From NCBI RefSeq assembly GCF_009730915.1, contig NC_052475.1:22068285-22132284 (forward strand): a stretch of 64,000 nucleotides of DNA, read 5' to 3'. Position numbers and translations under genes: made by a program. Numbering within the stretch: the first letter of the stretch is position 1; each line of letters begins with the position of its first letter. This DNA is from Dioscorea cayenensis subsp. rotundata. Lineage: Eukaryota; Streptophyta; Magnoliopsida; Dioscoreales; Dioscoreaceae. Positions 36,201 to 46,600 of this stretch are shown here, one piece after another. Under the pieces are notes generated by a model. The model saw only the letters and a program-made list of their open reading frames with translations, did no database searches and had not been told where the DNA came from.

Positions 36201-38817
36201 GAACTCGATGCTGCCTTGGAATTATGAAAAGAAGCTGACAAGCCACCCGTGCCAACTTCCAAGGCAGTAGTGATATTCGGAGCCGTTGAAAAAGTATCTT
36301 GAGCATTGTGCAAGGTCTTTTCAGATGTAACAAAAGAAGCTCTATTGCACTGTGCTTCCCAAAGAACTTCCCATACAACGAGTTTTGAAAACGAAGACGG
36401 GCTCTGGAGTCCCATAGTTACCAGAAACGCGGTACGATCCAAGTCGCGAGACGGGTACGGATACAAGAAACAATGCTTGTAGTGTATCCAATACGGTGGG
36501 GGGTAGGCTTAGTTGGTACGATTAATTTGATTCAAGATACGATTGAAAATTACATCCGAGTCGGTTATATAAAATACATACAAAATTATAAGACTTTAAT
36601 TTTAATTGGAAAGAAAAAGATGTTCTTAGATTAGTAAATAGATCCAAAAGTGCATAAGAATAACACTTAATAAGAAAAGAACATTATAATTAAAGTTATA
36701 AAATGAATTATGCAAACTTTAAAGAACTAATTTTATTGCAATGTTAAAGAATGTATAGATTATAATTTTATATAATAAAATTTTATATTATATAATAATT
36801 TTAAAACTTACGCTAGATTTTAAAATAGATGGCAATTTTATCTATAATAACTTTTAAAACCTACTAAATTGTAGCATTATCTATACCTAGTTAGATAGAT
36901 TTTTATAAAATCTACGGTTAATTAATTTTGATACGCCTCTCTCATCGACTCAGATTGCGTACCCAATCGATCCAGAACGAAAACGAACTCCGATTGGGTA
37001 CGAGCGATCTAGATCGAAGATCGGTGGGGGACTTAGCGAATCTGGTAACTATGCTCTGGACATAGTATCTCCATCCATGCAAATAAAGTCTATAGAATTT
37101 GCTTCGAGTTTGTTTAAGACCGAACTATCTTGCAACGGGGAAGGAGTAGAATGATTCTTCACAGCAATATCCGCCCAAGATGGCGGGGATGCGAGGGTTG
37201 CCCCCCGCTTGCCATTTGCAAGGGGGGGAGGTGGCTGGGGTGGAAGGGCTAGAGAAGGTGAAGGAGGTGGCTGGGGTGGAAGGTGAAGGAGACACTTGAT
37301 AGTTGAGTACTAGTTTCTTTGGACCTTATGACATTTTGCTATTTATTATGTCCTATTAGTTCAGCTTGTAGTCTGTCCTAGGTACATGCATTTGTCCATT
37401 ATTTCAATATACTTTGTATTATGTTGAGTTGAGCTACCTAAAAGATATTACTTCCTCCGTTTCTTTGTACTTCTCATGTTTTGGAGCTCTTCTTTATTCT
37501 TTTTTACTTGTCACATTGGAAATTTTGTGCAGCATTAAATAATTTTTTCTAAATTTATCCTTTAATTCAATGTATTCTTACAATTTTCAATAAATCACAA
37601 TCAACTAAGCATTAAATCATATACTCCACTTAGTGGAGTTTTAAATAGGGGTAGTTTTGGAAAGTAATGATTTTTTTTATAAAATATAGGTAACCAACTA
37701 ACTTTAACCAATTTTTTTTAATCGGTGTGAATTAGGTAAATGTGACAAATAAAAAGAAATGGAGGGAGTATAATTTGTTCCTATCAGAAGCAGTATTTTT
37801 CATCCATAACGTTTAGGACATCAATTGATTTGCAGTGTGCAACTTTTTAATGGCAAAGGCCACAGTTGGTTCATCAATGATATTTGACATTGCATTAGTC
37901 ATTAACTCATTATTCCCATAATTGTCTCCTACAGTTGTTATAATCCCCCTTTTTTTTCAGGCTTATCTTTCTCTTCAACAGCAGCCAAAACATGCTACTA
38001 CTTTTACTGGAAGGATTGGAGCAAGCTCTCTTTCTCAGATATGCAATGCTATGATTGTTACTTTCCAAAACTTCAGAAAAATTGATGAGTATGTATCCTT
38101 TATCACTTCTCTAGCATGTTTAGTTGACTTTATAAAAATTTTATGTGACAATTCATCTTCATCTTTCACTCTTTTTTTTTTTTTTTAATTCTTTGTTGCA
38201 TTGCCCATTCCTATTTAGTAATATACTATACTACATATTTTCCTTGCTTTTGTTTTGCTTTTAATGCTTTCAACCAGCAATTGAAACATTAAATCTTCAG
38301 GATAGTCACTCCTTAAACCTTGGGCATTGTGGATCATTTGAATTAAATAAATTTATTTTTTTCATTTTTATTTTCAGATGCTGGACTTGTCTATTTTCAA
38401 TCCAAACACTCACTAGGTCTTAATTCTTAAAGCGGTTACATGCATCGCAGCTCTTTCATGAATTTTCTCCAAAATTTAACACCAGATTGATTTATTATCT
38501 ACTTAAAACAGTCTTTGCATATATCACTCACTCACTATTTTAGCTGCTCCATTAATTTTTGGTATTTCTTAATATGATTGGGCATGTGATCTAGAATTCC
38601 AAAAATCAAAGTATGTATTTCTGTGAATTACTTATAAGATGAGAAATCTGAGTGATGCATCTTTGGATGAAATTTCTGAAATTCATTAATCATCAAAACT
38701 GCTATGATTATCATTGACCTTGATAAATTTTTTTTTTTATGCAGGAGCATGGAGATCACCTCTTTTGAGAAGGAAGCTCTTTTCACCGCTGCAGTTTTAT
38801 CAGAAAAAGAACCTTAA
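18270..38817 (+). CDS. SNI1: SNI1 (suppressor of npr1-1, inducible 1)
   Basis: Plant SNI1 is a nuclear repressor of systemic acquired resistance genes and works with the SMC5/6 complex in DNA-damage response and homologous recombination. Fifteen coding exons: 18270-18369, 18452-18518, 18691-18784, 18875-18928, 19034-19123, 20891-20959, 27421-27502, 27595-27644, 27823-28035, 28109-28179, 28261-28330, 30327-30392, 31735-31887, 37961-38088, 38745-38817. All junctions are GT/AG, every phase closes, and the product is 459 residues (Arabidopsis SNI1 is about 430). Family blocks include [91 protein letters not shown] and the C-terminal [15 protein letters not shown]. Intron 6 (6.5 kb) holds a Copia element; intron 13 (6.1 kb) holds a LINE and a Stowaway MITE, all outside splice sites. 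The gene looks intact despite a 20.5-kb span. Confidence 0.9.
19124..20890 (+). other. SNI1 intron 5
   Basis: A 1.8-kb intron between the exon ending ELLIDSS and the one starting RFSCLVV. T-rich, with no recognised insertion or alternative exon. Confidence 0.7.
21481..21650 (-). repeat. 3' LTR of the intronic Copia (170 bp)
   Basis: Opens TGTTAGAATAAGG and closes CTCTTTAACA. It matches the other LTR base for base, except that it has a second copy of a 20-bp unit (GAGGAAGAATGAKATGAAGA, K = G in one copy and T in the other) and one more A in a run near its right end. It is unusually short for an LTR. Confidence 0.92.
21660..23167 (-). pseudogene. Copia reverse transcriptase and RNase H (frameshifted)
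   Basis: RT blocks in order on the minus strand: [20 protein letters not shown] and KARLVARGF (about 23000-23080), [20 protein letters not shown] then [19 protein letters not shown] (about 22720-22840), the catalytic [15 protein letters not shown] near 22575-22620, and [20 protein letters not shown]. RNase H follows with [36 protein letters not shown] and, near the [22 protein letters not shown]. At least four frame changes separate them, although residues inside blocks are well kept. Confidence 0.8.
23164..24525 (-). CDS. Copia integrase region (open frame)
   Basis: The longest intact open frame of the element, 453 codons on the minus strand. It opens with the GAG-pre-integrase zinc motif ([20 protein letters not shown], then [16 protein letters not shown]), followed by the integrase core with its D, D, E residues in [26 protein letters not shown] and [11 protein letters not shown] Copia-type C-terminal part follows ([18 protein letters not shown]), then a proline/serine-rich linker leading to RT. 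The first ATG is internal to the polyprotein, not a true start. Confidence 0.85.
   Translation of the reverse strand: MPTLSTDPASTIHVQGSAFPASATFPQWHHRLGHLCGSRLSSLVHQGVLGPVSIDVGFHCSGCKLGKQVHLPYSASISKSSRLFDLVHSDVWGPAPFTSKGGHKYYVIFIDDYSRYTWVYFMKHRSQLLSIYQSFASMVHTQFSTAIRIFRSDSGGEYLSTVFRQFLSSEGTLPQLSCPGAHQQNGIAERKHRHMIETARTLLISSFVPAHFWAEAVSTAVYLINMQPSSSLQGKCPGEILFGSPPRYNHLRVFGCVCYVLLAPRERTKLTAQSIECVFLGYSLEHKGYRCYDPSARLIRISRDVTFDESRPYFYSLATRPPFSSPFPESISFLQLSPLDLVPIIESPVVPSSSLVPPSDPSSAIPSSSAPDTFPFHYRRRPKVPQDPQLPIPIPSDTPASTTDAASDGLLPASTSRYDLRDRSTIYAPADMVFLFSGAVYEPRALSGGGEYP
24867..26250 (-). pseudogene. Copia gag region (frameshifted)
   Basis: On the minus strand the gag polypeptide is split over frames. 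The stretch 25255-25572 carries the middle domain ([20 protein letters not shown], then [20 protein letters not shown]). The zinc-knuckle region at 24867-25172 reads [20 protein letters not shown], in which the later ligands are displaced by indels. Near 25910-26010 a GTGCACATCATCGCGT-like unit repeats. Clean domain text broken by single-base slips argues for either recent damage or sequence error. Confidence 0.7.
26286..26434 (-). repeat. 5' LTR of the intronic Copia (149 bp)
   Basis: Same TGTTAGAATAAGG start and CTCTTTAACA end as the left copy, one 20-bp unit shorter. On the minus strand it is followed by the primer-binding site at about 26275-26285. Confidence 0.92.
26440..27420 (+). other. 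SNI1 intron 6, right part
   Basis: Intron sequence between the Copia element and exon 7. AT-rich; no other insertion recognised. Confidence 0.6.
28331..30326 (+). other. SNI1 intron 11
   Basis: A 2-kb intron between the exons ending STFLE and starting VFKEPRW. No coding, RNA gene or bounded element recognised; the open frames in it are short and unsupported. Confidence 0.6.
30393..31734 (+). other. SNI1 intron 12
   Basis: A 1.3-kb intron between YCTK and SSVRTRRSS. Nothing recognised inside. Confidence 0.6.
33600..34408 (-). pseudogene. LINE reverse transcriptase core with thumb deletion
   Basis: The minus strand reads [58 protein letters not shown] and [17 protein letters not shown], ending with the catalytic MYADDLI at 33601-33624. 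The zf-RVT region begins only about 65 bases later (33536), so the thumb and connecting part, several hundred bases in related elements, has been deleted. Confidence 0.78.
34940..35578 (-). pseudogene. LINE endonuclease domain (intron 13)
   Basis: A 212-codon open frame with the AP-endonuclease-like fold of L1 elements: [60 protein letters not shown] and the catalytic SDHSPLL near the end. It covers the central and C-terminal part of the domain; its N-terminus lies upstream past a stop. Confidence 0.85.
36409..37053. mobile_element. TIR element inside the LINE ORF1
   Basis: The left end has CATAGTTACCAGA (36413) and the right end, reversed, reads the same CATAGTTACCAGA, with both arms continuing into GCG. 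The flanks share CTCTGGA (36402-36408 and 37054-37060), a target duplication of at least 7 bp that would be 8-9 bp with mismatches. When one copy is removed, the LINE ORF1 reads on in frame across the site (TMSRARL). About 645 bp, no transposase, AT-rich middle and GC-richer arms. It may be hAT- or Mutator-type; the duplication length does not settle which. Confidence 0.65.
37451..37768. mobile_element. Stowaway-type MITE in SNI1 intron 13
   Basis: The left end opens CTTCCTCCGTTTCTTT and the right end closes AAAGAAATGGAGGGAG, the familiar Stowaway (Tc1/mariner) terminal repeat, with TA on both sides (37449-37450 and 37769-37770) as target duplication. It is 318 bp, AT-rich and non-coding. It lies about 190 bp upstream of SNI1 exon 14. 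Confidence 0.87.
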
Positions 38818-40033
38818 TTACTGTACTTTATCTTGTGATAACCATCTCATATCTTTTTCAATTTTTGGTCTTTTGTATGAAATTCTGAAACTAAAGAAAT
38901 GTATAGAGCTCTCAGAAATCAGTCAGTAATAATTGTGGATGGTTTTTTGGCTGGTGGTTGTCAATTTATATTGGTAGTGAATTATCAAATGCTAGATTTT
39001 TGAACACTTAAAGGACCTTTTTATTTGTTAGATTAAATTAATTGCATTATTCGTGTTAGAAACTAAATATGGAAGCAGCAACATTTCCCCTTTTTTCGGA
39101 TCTCATTTAACCATATTTTCTGTCTAAAGGCAAGGGTTAAAAAAACAAAAACAGCTTATTCTCTATGTTTAATGAATAAACTTATATTAATCGAGAGCAA
39201 AAATATTGGTTTATTTCAAAATTATGTTTTGTTAAGCTCCACAGGAGGGATTAGTATATTTAGAACAAGATTTGTCTATTTTAAAATAAAATCTTTCCAT
39301 CTTCAGTACAGCCTCATATTGTGCTAACTTATATGACCAGTATTTTTTTTTTTGAAAAAAATTCCTAAAGTGAATTTGATATAGTTTTTTAATTAAATAG
39401 ATATTTGTCAATTTGACTTAACCAACGGTTTTTTGGTCTATTGACATTAGATTTTTTTTCAATTTCGGAGAGGGCCCAAGATTAAATTGTAAAATCACAC
39501 AAAATAATAATACAAGTATTTGCTGAATTTATTTCATGACTGTTAATATTTTTTGCTTCTTTTAAATGGATGTTTGCTTGTCGCTTATTTGTCAATATAT
39601 ATATATATATAGTAGATAAATTTTTTCAACAAAAAATCGTTTTTAATTGTTTTTCTTTTAATTTCTAGAACATTTCTTCCAACATGGCCGTTTATCAAAT
39701 GTTTATAGTTCAATTCAAATAAAAAATAAGAATTCTTCACAAGCAACATAATAATAACTAGGCATTTTTCGCGGCTTCAGATTAGAGAATTTAAAATTTT
39801 GTGAGGAGTTTTGAGGCAATATCATATATAAAATAATATAATTAAACAACTCCTACCATAGAAAGTATTTTATATCTTATAACATTTATTATATAAATAA
39901 TTAGGTGTAATTAATATTTTTTTAATTATTAATATTATAAATAATATAAATAAAAATTTAAATGTTATTAAAAAAATTAAAATTATTTTTTAAAACGCTC
40001 TCGGAGTATACATTTACTTTTAATAGTATGTAT

Positions 40034-40034
40034 A

Positions 40035-40067
<33 letters not shown>
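40034..40067. repeat. (AAT)n microsatellite
   Basis: Eleven AAT units upstream of the ATP11 gene. Confidence 0.9.
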
Positions 40068-40138
40068 TGGATTGAATTGGGCCCTAATAAGCGCCGTGAT
40101 CTATATAACCAACCTCCACCTTAAAGTGGGCTCTGAGG

Positions 40139-40159
40139 CTCTCTCTCTCTCTCTCTCTC
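40139..40159 (+). repeat. (CT)n tract at the ATP11 5' leader
   Basis: About ten CT units ending immediately before an out-of-frame ATG at 40160 and 10 bp before the chosen start at 40170. Pyrimidine tracts like this are common in plant 5' leaders. Confidence 0.75.
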
Positions 40160-40169
40160 ATGCTCTGCC

Positions 40170-42885
40170 ATGAGGGCTCTGGTGACCAGAAGAGCAAGGT
40201 CCATCCTTCTGGGGCTCCGTGCTCCTCCTCAGTCCTCCTCTTCTTCATCCTACGGGACATACTTATGCGGCAATCCGTTTTTGCTGGAGAGCCGGCTGCG
40301 CGCGGTGCTGCCCGATGGTTTCCTCAAATGGTCCTCCGTTGGGTCTTGCAGAGGCTCCAGGTTTGCCACTGGTTTCACCCCTTTGCAGCCCAAGCCCTTG
40401 AACTCCATCATCGACCTTGATAGAGCCCAGAACTACCCGCAGGAGGAGCTTGTTTCTATTTGGGATGATGTAAGCCCTGAAAATTTTTCCAATAAAATGC
40501 TCGTGCATTCCTCACGGCTTTGTTTTGGTATTCTAGTTCTTTTATTTGTCAATTAATCTGGAAATTTTGCTTTTTTAACAAAATGGGGTAGTAATTAGCT
40601 GAAGTTCATGCTTTCTCGGGTATTTGCTTCTTCTAGGTTTGCTTGTTTGATTGATTGGGTTTTGTTCGTCATCATCATCATCATCTTGAATTCTTTTATA
40701 AGATCTTTGATCCTAATAGTTGTTGCCTCATGCCCATCCTTGCTAGTCTATCAAATTACTATTTTCACTGATTGCTGATTGAATCTTTTGTGATTAGGAT
40801 GACCAAGTACTTGTGTTTCCTTCTCTTTAACAAATTAAAGTTTTGATTTTTTTTTTTTGTGGCCCATGTGCTCTGTATTATTTGGTTGTTCTAGGTTGAT
40901 TTATAATGTCATCATCTTGAATTCTCATAACATCATTGATCCTAATGTTATGGCTGCCCACCGATCCTTGCTTGGCCCATCAGCTGCTGATAAATGACTG
41001 GAATTTTGCAATTAGGATGGTAAATTACTCCTCGTGTTTTTGTTGACTCACCTAGAAAGCATGCTGTTTTTTTAACACATTGGAGTTGTAATTAGTTAAA
41101 CGCTATGATAAATTTCTAAAGATTGATGTTGGCTGGGAAAATACTGTTGCTCCATCTATAACTGTAGAAAGGATAGGTTGTCTTGGTGATGTTTTTTGTG
41201 GACCAAAAAATATGTAACTTCAACTTTACGAGAAGGTATTAAAGTTTAGCATCTCTTAATAATGCCATTACAATCATAGCTCCCAAATTTGTCTAATTCA
41301 TCCATAAGTGATGCTAGGTTTTGAGAAATAGATTGTATTAAATTGGTTGGTTTACTTCCCCATATCCTCTACTTCCTGGAGTATTAGAATCTACTAGTTT
41401 TTTACTGGGCACTCTAGTTATATTATTCTTTTGCTTGATAGAGTTCTGGTGTGAGAAACTACTGATATTAAGGGATTGGTTTCTTTCTTCTCTGTTGGAA
41501 TTTTAGTATCACCTGGGGAGAGGTCACATTGGTGCAACTATGAAAGCAGCATTGTATCGTTTGATGGAGCAAAGAGCAGCTACATGGTAAATGTCTATTT
41601 CTATTTACTCTTTGTTCCTTTTTTAATGGAATATTTTCTTTTTGTTAATAAAATAAATTTGAATTGTAGCAATTACATATGCCGCATGTATGATCTGACT
41701 TTCTGTATTTTCTCAGCCGGTATTTTGTTATTCCTTTGTGGAAGGGCAGCGGCTATACGAGCATGTTTGTTCAAGGTTCTACTTCTATCTTCTCATGTGG
41801 TTTTTCCCATTTGATAATCTGAACTTTTGACTAAACCATAGAAGTTATAAGAATCTGACTATTGATCTTCTTCTTCGTCTCAGTCTTACAATTTTCCCCT
41901 GTTTTCCATTGCCCTTGTTTGTTACTAAGCAATATATTTTGGGTGTACTTTCTACAATTTGCTTTATGATTACATATTTAGACTTTTATATTCTGAGAGT
42001 GTTTTAAATTTTGAGAGTCAGGTGAATTTGATTTCCATGTCAATTGGACCTGTCTCTTCTGTGTTTTTTCACTATATTGATATTGCATGTTCCATTGGTT
42101 TATTAATTCTTGCAGATAAAGCAGAACCAGTGAGTTGCATGTGTTTGATTTACCAAGTGTAACTGAAGAAATACTACAGTTTTTTTTTTTTTTTTATAAA
42201 AACATTTCATATTACAAAACCTGATTTAATGTGAAATTTAGCAAAATATATACTATTACTGTAGATCTATCTTCATTTGAAACAGATTTCCATGTGAATG
42301 ATATTATATATTCTGCTTTCACCCAAGCAAAGAAGCAAGATTACCAGCAATTAAGCTTGAACATGACTTTTTTTAAAAGCTGCAATTTTGCTATACTATT
42401 GTTGAACTGTCATGTTGATCTTCATAAGTTCCTGGCGTGCATCTAATGTGTGTAAACACGAGCATAACATCATCAGTTTATTTTTTAGATTTGTCTTTCT
42501 TCATCGTGAATATTTATATTTTCTCATAAAATTCTACGACACTAATATTGGCATTCTCCTCTTGTGGTTTGATTCATCAGCACAGATGCCATATATATTG
42601 TTCACTGGTCTTGAGGATTACAAGGCGAGAGGAACTCAAGCTAGTCCCTTTCTCACCGTCACCCACTACACTGAATTTGCAGATAGCAAGGACATTGTTC
42701 TCATTCGTGGGGATGTTGTGTTCACCAGCAAGCTCAGCGACTCAGAGGCAAAGTGGCTTATGGAAACTGCGCAATCTTTCTATCTGAATGACACAAGATA
42801 CAAGCTTGTTGAGCGATTCAACAAAGAAACTCATGAATTTGAGTTCAAAGATGTTCTCCAAGCCCTTGAAATGCCAATGCTATAG
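40170..42885 (+). CDS. ATP11: ATP11-type F1-ATPase assembly factor
   Basis: Mitochondrial chaperone of the ATP11/ATPAF1 family, which binds free F1 beta subunits so that the ATP synthase head can assemble. Coding exons: 40170-40469, 41507-41586, 41717-41775, 42581-42885; all GT/AG with closed phases, 247 residues. The N-terminus is basic and serine-rich without acidic residues (RALVTRRARSILLGLRAP), a good mitochondrial presequence. The conserved core runs WDDYHLGRGHIGATMKAALY, RYFVIPLWKGSGYTSMFVQ, MPYILFTGLEDYKARGTQAS and FLTVTHYTEFADSKDIVLIR. The start at 40170 was chosen because that frame gives the presequence; an ATG at 40160 in another frame precedes and overlaps it in a weaker context. 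Exon 4 holds half of the protein. Confidence 0.88.
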
Positions 42886-43324
42886 TTCTCAACTTGAGCT
42901 GTTTTTGCATCAAAATGTTATCAGTTATTTACTTATTTTACAGCAAAGGAATAAGCAAATCATTGGCTCGACTACGAGTTTGAGAGGATTTCCAACCATT
43001 TGGGGAACTATTGTTTTGTAATGTATCTTAAATTCATTGCTATAATTTAATTGCAATAACAATTTTGTTTATTTTGGTCATTCTGCAGTGATATGTTATG
43101 CTGCTATTGATTTGAGTCGCTGAGCCATCAAGGACTCACAAACTGGAAATATCCAAACTATAATTTAATTGCTATAATTTAATTGCAATAATAATTATTA
43201 ATTTTTATTTCATATTTATTAATAATTATAATTATTATAAATATCCAAACTAACAATTTTATACCCAAATCATCCTCCTAGTATTAACCATCACAATCTA
43301 AAAACCAATTTTTTTTTTTTTTCC

Positions 43325-43369
<45 letters not shown>

Positions 43370-43662
43370 GCATCCAGCCAAAGTTACTTTATCACTTTAT
43401 CCATTCCCTCCATGAATTTGATACAAAATTATTCACAGCTACAGCTACAATAAACAATATATATATATATATATACCCATCATTAAACCAGTTGAATTCG
43501 ATCCGCTGATGACCGACTCATCAGAGTCAAACCTCACTGCCTGATCTATTCGTCTAGACGCTACTACCATCCCCGCCATATCAAACATCTCAATCTGGTT
43601 ACGTCTCTTATCATCCATCATCGTCCCAGCGAGGGAGTGTTCAAGATCATCCGATCGCGTTC
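42886..43662. other. ATP11 3' region and HGO upstream region
   Basis: AT-rich spacer with a (TAA)n microsatellite at 43325-43369 and a short (TA)n run near 43458-43475. GC rises after about 43500 over the presumed HGO promoter and 5' leader. No other gene seen. Confidence 0.6.
43325..43369. repeat. (TAA)n microsatellite
   Basis: Fifteen TAA units between ATP11 and HGO. Confidence 0.9.
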
Positions 43663-46600
43663 ATGGCGGAAACCCTAGCACGCCTTGACACTGAGTCCCC
43701 GGAGGATTCCTCCTGGATCAATCTTCACTACCACTCTGGCTTCGGCAACCACTTCTCCTCCGAGGCCAAGCCCGGTGCACTCCCCGCCGACCAGAACAAC
43801 CCTCTTCTCTGCCCGTTTGGCCTCTACGCCGAGCAAATCTCCGGCACTTCCTTCACCGCCCCTCGCCGCCTTAATCAGCGCAGGTTCCAATTTGCTCGTT
43901 TCTCTCTTTTCCCTTCTTCCTCTTGCCTTTGAAGAATCTTTGATCACTGATTTCGTCTTTGGGATCTCGGCAGTTGGTTGTATAGAATCAAACCTTCGGT
44001 CACTCATGAGCCGTTCCATCCCCGTTCTCCGCCTCACCGTCGCCTTGTTGGTGATTTCAATCAGTCCAATAGCTCCGCCAACCCCACTCAGCTGCGCTGG
44101 AAGCCGGCGGATCCTCCGGATTCCCCAACTGATTTCGTCGATGGCCTTTATACGGTTTGTGGAGCGGGCAGCGCTTTCCTTCGTCATGGATACGCCATTC
44201 ACATGTAACCACTGTTTCAATTGCTTTTTTGTGTTTTGGAATTATGTATATAAGTAAGTATGTATGTATGTACGTATGTGTGTGGGGTTTTTTTATACTG
44301 TTTTGTTTGGCATAAATTATCACTTGAATCTCGCAAGCACAAAATGTTGCTTAATATCTACTGGAGAATCTTCGTATTAATGCAATGCACTTGGCTTGAC
44401 ACGGTTTGATCATTCTGCACATGTAGGTATACTGCCAATAAATCTATGGATGGTGCATTTTGCAATGCTGATGGTGATTTTTTGATAGTTCCTCAAGAAG
44501 GAAGTAAGTGACCCAAACTCTTCTTGGTTTATGTATATGATTAGAAAATTCTACTTTGTCATCATCTAATATCACTATAAGACAGTCATATTAGCTTCTA
44601 TGTTTAGCCTGTTGATCAGACTTAGTTGAAGGATCTAGCATTGTGATGTTCTCCTTTCTTGGGGCTTTAAGTGAATGGATCTCTGAAATTCAGTTCCATC
44701 TCTTTTTCATGTTCTGAAACTTATGAACCTTATTTGTGTTGCAGAAACATTATTGACATAACATATCTGTTTAGAAAGCAAAAGTATTGTCTGATTAGCG
44801 TTTTCATGCTGGGTGCAGTGTGAATGTTATTAACATAAATGAATGTTCAAATACTGTGGAAGAGTACCTATGACTGAAATGCTAATTTCCAATGTTTAAG
44901 ACTTTCAATTACTAGGATTATGTTAACTTTAAATGTTAGGTACCCCTATAAATACTTTTACTCTAACAGGAATGATCATTCATCTTGTATGCTAGAGTGT
45001 ATGTGTATTTGAATTCTACTTTTCCGTAAGGGGTATTTGTTTCACCAAATGTTGGCAAAGTGGGACAAATATTCCTAAATATAAATGCGTTATACTTAGG
45101 AAAAGATCTTTCCCAAATCTTTGTAGTTTCGCATGTACTTATTGAGAACAAGTGGTCTTCTAGAGTCAATATCATATTTACATCTTTCTGTGGAAGAGCA
45201 TCACCAATGAAATTCAAATGCTACTCATCCTTCAAACGCCAAAATTCACACATATGTATGCTTCTTCATTGACATTAAAATCTATACGAATAAAGAAACC
45301 AATAGTGTTGGTTTTTGAGAAAGCTCATGACAGTTTTTGGTTTCTAGACCTTTGTTATTTGATTTTTTTTTTCAGATCTTGGAATTCTAAAATGTAGTTT
45401 CTTGTATTTCAAGCATGAAGAAGGAATGCATCATAAGTTAGTTTGGAAAAGGCAGAACATAAGAGAAGCTTGTTAATCCATCCTATGATATGCTCTTGCA
45501 AATAATCCATGAATAGGATTTGAAGTTTTGAATTCATAGATGAGGACTAACAAAATTATTATAAGGTGCTGAGTAAATTAGCGCAAACTGATATGGTCTT
45601 ATTTGAACAATTTGAATGTTAAATTTTGTTATTGATGCATTTTGTTAGAATAAAAATGCTTTGTCTTTAAAATTTTTTTTTTTCTTTTCTCTTACACCTT
45701 GTTTCATGTTATACCAAGTCTAGGATTGTGGATAACAACAGAATGTGGTCAATTGCAAGTATCTCCTGGTGAAATTGTTGTTCTACCTCAAGGATTCCGT
45801 TTTTCTATCAATTTGCCTGATGGCCCATCACGTGGCTATGTTGCTGAGATTTTTGGTACCCATTTCCAACTTCCTGATCTTGGCCCGATTGGTATGTCTT
45901 TTAAGAAGTGATGAAGTGAGCTTAAGAATTTATGTTTTATTTTATCCCAGTCTCAGCTTTCTATGAGAGTAAAACATGTGGGTGTTGACCAGGTTCTAAT
46001 GGTTTGGCTGCTGCAAGGCATTTCCTTACTCCCACAGCTTGGTTTGAAGATCGTATTCATCCAGGTTACATCATTGTGCAAAAGTTTGGTGGTGAGCTGT
46101 TTACTGCAAAACAAGATTTTTCGCCATTCAATGTAGTTGCTTGGCACGGGAATTATGTACCATATAAGGTATTTCTTTGGATTATGCTTGACTTATAATT
46201 ATAATCCTGTTGCATGTGTTTTGATAGGAAAAATATCAGCTGTTAAATATGAGAACTCGAGAATCAACCAATTTCAGACTAGTTTGGTTAATTGCTCATA
46301 CACTAATCATAAGATCTAGGCTTTATGCTTTTCGTAATCTCCCAGTTGGTCCCTCAAAGAAATCATAATTACTTCTTTTGATGTTTTTCCTTTTACTTAG
46401 GTTGGAAACTTCCGAAGTTACCATTATTAACATGTGCAATCTGTGGGTTTACCTGACATAAATTGTTGAATTTTTCTCCAAATGGTCAGTTTAGCAGAGT
46501 TGAAGTGTAATTTGTGGCTCAAAAGCTAATGTGTGGCACTGTTGGTTCAACGAGTGTCTTGCAAATAATTGGAAATAGCCCTTGGTAACGAATTCTAATA

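Larger units (their letters stand above)
32085..37290 (-). mobile_element. Antisense LINE in SNI1 intron 13
   Basis: A near-full-length plant L1 in reverse orientation. On the minus strand from the right: ORF1 start region (about 37060-37250, with [11 protein letters not shown]), a TIR element inserted at 36409-37053, ORF1 tail with an acidic stretch at 35813-36410, endonuclease at 34940-35578, RT at 33600-34408, zf-RVT at 32862-33536 and RNase H to about 32241. The 3' end lies near 32085-32110, with only a short A-rich tail. Several stops and a large internal deletion show that it is dead. It lies wholly inside the intron and away from the SNI1 splice sites. Confidence 0.87.
38818..40169. 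other. SNI1 3' region and ATP11 upstream region
   Basis: The SNI1 3' untranslated region probably occupies the first few hundred bases. The middle is very AT-rich with no gene. An (AAT)n microsatellite lies at 40034-40067. GC rises near 40080, and a (CT)n tract at 40139-40159 ends directly at the ATP11 start region. Confidence 0.55.

Noticed and set aside
42788..43021. A 77-codon frame overlapping the ATP11 3' end
   Set aside because: It is the ATP11 last exon in another frame running into the 3' untranslated region.
43675..44257. Long frames on both strands over HGO exons 1-2
   Set aside because: Shadow frames of GC-rich HGO coding sequence and its short intron.
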